A stretch of DNA of 64,000 bases. Origin: Punica granatum. Taxonomy: Eukaryota > Streptophyta > Magnoliopsida > Myrtales > Lythraceae. The first letter of the stretch is position 1. Each line of letters starts with the position of its first letter. Position numbers and translations under genes: made by a program. Positions 58,601 to 64,000 of the stretch are shown piece by piece. The DNA is taken from contig NC_045127.1 of NCBI RefSeq assembly GCF_007655135.1, forward strand, positions 14,145,001 to 14,209,000. Direction: 5' to 3'. Under the pieces are notes generated by a model. That model saw nothing but the letters and a program-made list of their open reading frames with translations. It ran no database searches and had not been told where the DNA came from.

Positions 58601-58664
58601 TATTTTGTTGTTTTTTTTTAAGAACTATGAAATAAAGATTCTATCTTTATACTAATTAGAGAAT

Positions 58665-59270
58665 AACTACACTTATAAATGTTTAATGATAATTTTTATA
58701 GGAAAATCTTCAACTTTATATATATTTATATGGTATTTTATATAATATGTTATAAACTATTAAAAGATAATTTGTCGCACAGATTCTTTTAAGTTTTTGA
58801 CTTACAACCTTTGTTCATTGTTTAATGGTAATTTTGATCAACTTAATGTTAAAAATAAGTAAACTTAAGCACACCAATTTATGTATTAATTGGAGTTACG
58901 TCATACTTTATTATCTCATTTCAATCGAATTTGTGTGTTCCCTTTTTAATAGAAGTTCTACTCAAGTACGATTATAAAGAAAAATAAACATCAATCACAT
59001 GTTATGAAAAAAATTATTCTTGTGCATATTTAATTATATTTATTTGTGTTGCTATTAGTATTTATTGAAATCATAATTTCTATATACTTATATTATGGAA
59101 TGATTTATTCCTCACTGTAATTTATGTACATATCCAAGTTTTCCATATTTAGGTGTCACTAGTTTAGCCATAGTTTATGCTTTCCATTTATTGATTGGAC
59201 TTGGCTGTATACATATCCATCGAATTAATGAAAACATACCAAGTTCTTCTGCACCAATCTGATCTTTACA
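58665..59270. other. AT-rich DNA, no gene recognised
   Basis: Low-complexity AT-rich DNA. The 5' LTR expected for the TRIM copy that follows is not recognisable here. Confidence 0.5.
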
Positions 59271-59704
59271 CGGTATCAGAGCGGGTTACGCTTTCGCGCA
59301 CACGTGTGAGCTCACATCACGCCAAGTCTAGTTTCAAGGTAGCCAAAGTACGTCTTATCTTAGTCCGTCCGGCCCAAGTGTGGCCTTATTATCAATTATC
59401 CCCCCTCCTTTCGCCCGAGGTGTAAGAAAAAGTCCACCTCGTGGTTAAGTCCCGAGCACGGAAGTCCAGTTCCGACTCGTAGTCAGTTCTTGAGGGCGAG
59501 TGTTCAAGTCCACGTGGCACGTGTAGGTGAAGCGTCAAAGCCACACATTGCCACGTGAGGGTGGGTGTTGAGAGTTAAGTCCCACATCGAAAATATAAAA
59601 GAAATTCCACAAGTTTATAAGAGATTGTGTATCACAACCTATCAGCTCGAGTTTTTGGGTTAGAGATGGGCTCAATCGCTTGTAGGCCTAGTATGAATTT
59701 TACA
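59271..59704 (+). mobile_element. TRIM retroelement, PBS, internal region and 3' LTR
   Basis: The PBS cggtatcagagcg (59271-59283, first base changed from t) is followed by an internal region sharing gccaagtctagt, agccaaagtacgtctt and cttagtcc with the copy at 5575. The purine tract gtgagggtggg precedes the 3' LTR 59566-59704 (tgttgagagttaagt ... gaattttaca). The sequence before the PBS ends tttaca, like the LTR end, but otherwise does not align, so the 5' LTR is lost or replaced. Confidence 0.7.
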
Positions 59705-60194
59705 ACTTCAGTAAACATGCTTGCGATGACCCAGATTGATATATATTTAGTAGAAAAACTCTAATTTCTCTTAAAGAAAAGCGCTACTGACATTAAAACT
59801 TGCAAATACAATTAGGTAAAAGGAAAAAAAAAAAGAAAAAAAAGAAAATCATACATATTATATTGTGAAGAAGGAACTGATACTGAAATTAATTTTTGCC
59901 CTCGGGTCTTTATGTATTCAAAGGTAGACATATGTTATTTGTAAAGAGAAAAAAAAAAGAATAAGACGAAGTGAAGGTGAAAAGAGTGAAAATTGAAAAA
60001 TGAATAAGAAAGAGCAAATATTCGCAGTACGCTGATACGATGGTTTGTCAAAACTCTTCGGGATTTGCAGTGCGTTTTCTTTGTTTTTGTCATGGTGAAT
60101 ATTTATCTTTTTTTATTATAGAAAGTAGATCGAACTTATCATAATACTATTCAAAATTTTATTTTTATAAAAAGAGATCGGGTCACTCCTTCTC
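59705..60194. other. A-rich intergenic DNA
   Basis: Purine-rich low-complexity DNA near 59818-60020. No gene. Confidence 0.5.
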
Positions 60195-60318
60195 CCTCAA
60201 AATTATATAGAGGAGATGTGCTCTAAAATAAAAATCAGGTCTTAAGACTAGTGTTGCCTCAAAATTATATAGAGGAGACGTGCTCTAAAATAAAAATCAG
60301 GTCTTAAGACTAATGTTT
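60195..60318. repeat. 62 bp tandem duplication
   Basis: Two 62 bp units (60195-60256 and 60257-60318), each cctcaaaattatatagagga ... ggtcttaagacta(g/a)tgtt, differing at only a few bases, so recent. Confidence 0.95.
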
Positions 60319-60529
60319 CAATCAACACTAGTGAGCGCATCACATATGTGAGAATTATTCACTAGACTTATAAGTTAATGCCTCCGTGTTCAATTCAAAA
60401 TCTCAAGCCGATAAATATGGTGGAATTCACAAAATTTAGTCTTGATTAAAATAGAAAAAGGAGATGATTCTTTTAATAAGATAGAGTTACATGAGAAAAA
60501 AAAAATGTAAACGATAACATCATGGAAAT

Positions 60530-60722
60530 ACTTATATTTATGCGTATTTATGTTTATATAAATATATTTACATTTATATTTATATTTTCGTTTATATTTA
60601 TATTTATATTTATGTTTATGTTTATATTTATATTTATATTTGTATTTGTATTTGTATTTATATTTGTATTTGTATTTGTATTTGTATTTATTCATATTTA
60701 AATTTAAATTTTTATATTTATA
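60530..60722. repeat. TTTATA/TTTGTA hexamer minisatellite
   Basis: About 190 bp of six-base repeats (tttata, tttatg, tttgta variants). The minus-strand ORF rich in alternating Lys-Tyr is a translation of this repeat. Confidence 0.93.
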
Positions 60723-62119
60723 TATCAAGTTGACCTCTAGGGACAACCAATAGATGCATGTGCAGTAGTGTCAAGACACAAACATAATCTTTCACCTTTA
60801 AAAAGCTTTTCCTTCATTCATTCATTCATTCTGATGTTTTACACTGTTACGACCTAAAAACCGCTTTTGCTGCATTATCACCTTCAATCATGGGCTCCAA
60901 AGAAAATTAACTAGTAATACAAAACAATTTGTTGCACCATGACATCACTCCACAATTCTACATCCTATTATTGGTCGAACATTTCCTATTCAAGCCATGA
61001 TTTACAAATTACATACTTCTTAAGGAAATTCTTTTCACCAACAGTTCTTCTCCTTTTATGATTCGCAATGAAGGTATCTGACACATTTTATCGCGTCAGT
61101 TGTATCCATCTCATCAGTTTCTTGACATGTAGCAGAACAGAGAAAAGACGGTTCTTGTGGAAGTAGAGATCACACATGAAAAATTACTAGGCTACATGAT
61201 ACCTGATACATTATATTAGTCTTAGTCATGTCTTGTTGAAGATATTGATTTAAGAGTACAAAACTATAAGTAAAAGAGGAAAAAAATACATATTTTTCCC
61301 AGATAAGGAGACGTATGAGCTTAGTAGAAAGATAGGGAAGTGGTATAAAGTTTTGAAAACCATTGGAGGCATAATTGAATTCTGAGGATCTTTATTTTCT
61401 TTTATTTTTTATAAAACCGGTACCTCTGTGCTTGGGTAAAGAAAAATTTCATTTGTTCACTCTAAAATGAGCAAATAAGGTGCCATAAACATGCATGGAG
61501 CTATGAAGGAAGATCCTAAATTTCTCAAATGTTCCTTAAATTTTGAGCAAGTTTCTTTTGTTTCGATCCATTTTCTTACTTAATAATATGGTAATGTATC
61601 TAGGAAAAATTGATCGTGGCAATATAATCTGAGGGCCTCTGTCTTAGGAATTTTTTTTTTTTTTTTATAATCCATAAACAGTATACTAGTAAAGAACCCT
61701 AAAATTTGAAAACGGGAGTCTTATATAATGCCCATCGCCCCTATCTAGAACACAAATAAGTTATGTGTTCACTTTTAATTAGTGCGATTTCACATGTTCC
61801 TTTATTTTCCCTTCCTTATCATTTAACAGGTCAACGAGCCTTTGTTGTTTAAAAAAAAAAAAGCAAAAGGGAAATTGCAAATATGAGTATTAGATATGGA
61901 TATATTGAGGACCTCAGCTTGAAGTGGGAAGGGGGCAGGGGGAAGGGAGGAAAATGATGTTTTACTATATTACTGTCAACAATTACCCCCCTCTAAATGG
62001 TTTCTGGAGATAGTTGGAGAGCAATATTTCTTCGGGTTAAAATTTTGAAAAACTTTTGGCTTGACATAAAAAAAGGAACCTTTTTCAAATATTAAAAATA
62101 TTTCTGAATCAAAAGAGAA
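60723..62119. other. Intergenic DNA, no gene recognised
   Basis: Average to AT-rich DNA with poly-T (about 61651-61667) and poly-A (61850-61862) tracts. No convincing ORF. Confidence 0.5.
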
Positions 62120-62272
62120 TGTAGCGCAACTATGCACGCCTTTACCTAATGACTTAGAGGTTGCAGGTTTAATATTTAGTATGACTATCTATACTCATTT
62201 ATTAGTTATTTAAGATATTTCTCGTTCATTGTACTTGGCCTTTAGGCCTCCTTTGTGATAGAAAAAAATATT
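62120..62272 (+). mobile_element. Au-like SINE (plus strand)
   Basis: gtagcgcaactatgcacg (box A region), gaggttgcaggttta (degenerate box B), ctcatttattagttatttaa, a cattgtacttggcc block, ttaggcctcctttgtgatag and an A-tail. Confidence 0.78.
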
Positions 62273-62367
62273 CATGATTTAAATGAAAGGATATGGAGAA
62301 ATAATATTGTCGTCGGTCCAAGTCCTCTCCTTCCAAATCCCTCCCGGATCAAAAGCATCAAAGTCAG

Positions 62368-62513
62368 GGAATGAGGATGCAACTAGTGGGTAAGCCCTCC
62401 CTTGTCAACGAGATTACAGATTGGATTCTATGGTGAAACTACATGTGCTTTTTTTTATTAACTATGATTTCTCTTTCATTATACTAGTGTCATGAGCCTC
62501 CCTTATAGCTGGA
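62368..62513 (+). mobile_element. Au-like SINE (plus strand), decayed
   Basis: gcaactagtgggtaagcc, a diverged middle (ggattctatgg), ttattaactatgatttc, tttcattatactagtg, gagcctcccttatagctgg. The block order fits the family, but box B is lost and no clear A-tail remains. Confidence 0.55.
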
Positions 62514-62596
62514 GAAGCATCACAGTCAAATTTCATGGAGTCCATGATGGGACGGGATATAAACATCCTGGTGCAAAATTGAACTGAGTCAACTGG

Positions 62597-62762
62597 CCCA
62601 ATTCAGGATAATATAGGCCCAACACCTAAAAATGAGGCCCGCCCATCACACCGCACTCAGACCCATTATCACGACCAATTTTTAAATTTAATCTAAAAAA
62701 TGAATATGGGCCCAATGAGCTGTAAGCGTCAAATAATAGGCCCATCGGCCCATTATCTGGCC
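62597..62762. promoter_or_regulatory. Cluster of GGCCCA/TGGGCC motifs
   Basis: tggcccaat, ataggcccaac, gaggcccgccc, tgggcccaat, ataggcccat and cggcccatta all occur within about 165 bp. TGGGCC/GGCCCA site II elements are bound by TCP factors in plant housekeeping promoters. No gene start is visible downstream, since a hAT insertion begins at 62780, so promoter function is speculative. Confidence 0.35.
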
Positions 62763-62779
62763 AGTTTTATGTTCTCCGG

Positions 62780-63460
62780 TAGGGGTGATCACAGTTCGGG
62801 TTGGGTAGGTTTCGGAGTAAAATTTCGGAGAACTGCTTTCGTTGGTTCAGGATTTTCAAAACCCGTCCTCGAGAACCAAAATAAAAAATTAGTGAAAAAC
62901 CGACCCGGATACGGGTTTTCTCAGGTTACCAGAGAAATTTGCAATGCTAGAAAAATTAATAAATCAAATCAAAATGACAGAATGGAATTAGTCCGAAAAC
63001 ATATGCAATGTCAGAAAAATAAAAAATCAACATAAAGCAAAAAAATTAAACGAGCATTACGAGGCCACAAGCCACAAAGGTGAAAGAAAATCATAAAAAA
63101 AAAAAAAATCAAATTGAGCTCTTGTTCTTACGGCACAGAGAGATAGAGTGGAGAAAAGAGACGAAAATGATTTTCGACGTGAGCTTTTGGAGTTGGAGAA
63201 CTCGTGAGATGAAGAAAGGTGGTGAAGACGATGGCGGGCTGTGCTGGGCTTGGGGCCTCGTATTATTAACTATATTATGTAATTTCGGGGTCGGTTCAGG
63301 GCATTTGGGGTTTCAATTTTCAAACCTGACCCCGAAACCGAAACCGAAACTGAAAATTATCCAAGAAACGAACCATGTTCTAGGAGATCCAAATGTCCGG
63401 GGCAGATCGGCTCTGTGCGGCTCGGGTTTTCAGGGCAGCCAGTTCTTTTGCCCAGCCCTA
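62780..63460. mobile_element. hAT non-autonomous element with perfect 8 bp target-site duplication
   Basis: 681 bp, flanked by ttctccgg at 62772-62779 and 63461-63468. It starts taggggtgatcacag, and the reverse complement of its end is tagggctgggcaaaag, short imperfect inverted termini as in hAT elements. The subterminal regions carry repeats of a gttcgggt/cggttttc type in both orientations. No transposase domain. ORFs inside are not recognised. Confidence 0.88.
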
Positions 63461-63468
63461 TTCTCCGG

Positions 63469-64000
63469 ATCTTATTGACGTTTTGAAGCGAACAGAGAGT
63501 ACTCTTTGTGCTCTTGTGTGGTAGGTATCTAATTTATACTCCACTAAAAGAAGGTGAGTTATCTCCAAATATTGCAAGTTCTCGACTTAATTGTCGAGTT
63601 GTTTACCACAAACTTAACAAATAGTTGCGCCGATTGGTCAAATAGCTCGTGATTCTTTCATTCCGTCATGGCTTGTTGACTTGGTTTAAACAACATAGAG
63701 ATTATTCTCATTAGGTTCCGTACATGTTTATAAAATATTGATCTTATATTCTAATATAAGAAGATGAATATTATGTTTATATTTTATGTGACTCTAATTT
63801 CATAAAAAAAAATCACATTGAGATGATGAAACAAATCACATTGATTACGTTCGGTAGATGTAGATTTCTTCCTTCACAATTCTTATCAACGCAAATCATA
63901 CGTAAGTGTGAGTTGCTTGGAAAGATGGATCAGTCGAGTAGCATCCAAATTAGCCCAAACATCATGAATTGCCACAATGATATAAAAAGGAAAAAAAAAA
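63469..64000. other. Intergenic DNA to the window end
   Basis: No gene or element termini recognised. Confidence 0.5.

Noticed and set aside
60530..60722. CRISPR-like regular repeat
   Set aside because: A simple hexamer array without spacers, in a plant nuclear context.
60390..60746. 118-codon minus-strand ORF rich in Lys-Tyr
   Set aside because: It is a translation of the TTTATA-type minisatellite.
62700..63478. ORFs of 111 and 132 codons
   Set aside because: The second lies almost entirely inside the hAT element and the first crosses its left boundary. Neither shows a domain.

Overview
This 64 kb window is AT-rich plant nuclear DNA, most likely from a eudicot. The evidence is the tRNA-Met-primed LTR and TRIM retroelements, an Au-type SINE family, plant-type Helitron termini (TC start, hairpin, CTAG end inserted between A and T), Mutator-like elements with long inverted repeats, CACTA and hAT deletion derivatives, and a plant GRF-type zinc-finger relic. 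The species cannot be named from the sequence. I see no intact host gene, no rRNA or tRNA gene, no CRISPR array and no bacterial-style operon. The window reads as an intergenic, transposon-built region.

Layout. 0-10.6 kb: AT-rich DNA with microsatellites, a 145/164 bp tandem duplication, one truncated and one complete TRIM retroelement, a Mutator-like inverted-repeat element and two decayed Au-like SINEs. 11-22.5 kb: very AT-rich DNA with Helitron termini, a roughly 1.4 kb duplicated block, a diverged tandem array, two SINEs of a second family with target-site duplications, and a third retroposon with a 17 bp target-site duplication. 23.4-32.9 kb: a complete Ty1/copia element with 1,883 bp LTRs, a GAAAT target-site duplication, PBS, long leader, gag-pol and PPT. 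Its LTRs are about 97.5% identical by hand count. Its coding region carries four in-frame stops and one frameshift, so it cannot supply its own proteins. 33-38.3 kb: a SINE, a LINE ORF1 (DUF4283-like) relic split by a MITE, a 130 bp tandem repeat, and a GC-richer, gene-like segment ending just before a Helitron 3' terminus.

38.8-50.9 kb: MITEs, four minus-strand Au-like SINEs, a 4.5 kb composite inverted-repeat element with a nested LINE 3' end, a Mutator MITE with a perfect 9 bp target-site duplication, and a CACTA MITE with a perfect 3 bp one. 51.5-58.6 kb: a 900 bp Helitron, a 2.9 kb Mutator-like element carrying a broken GRF zinc-finger/coiled-coil/transmembrane gene opposite an acidic ORF, and a large fold-back element. 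59-64 kb: a TRIM copy, a 62 bp tandem duplication, a TTTATA-type minisatellite, two Au-like SINEs, a cluster of GGCCCA motifs, and a 681 bp hAT element with a perfect 8 bp target-site duplication.

The elements document nested insertion history rather than a working gene system. The least explained items are the Mutator element with its GRF cargo, the gene-like segment next to the Helitron end, and the SINE whose empty site survives in the neighbouring tandem unit. All alignments, identities and boundaries were made by eye.
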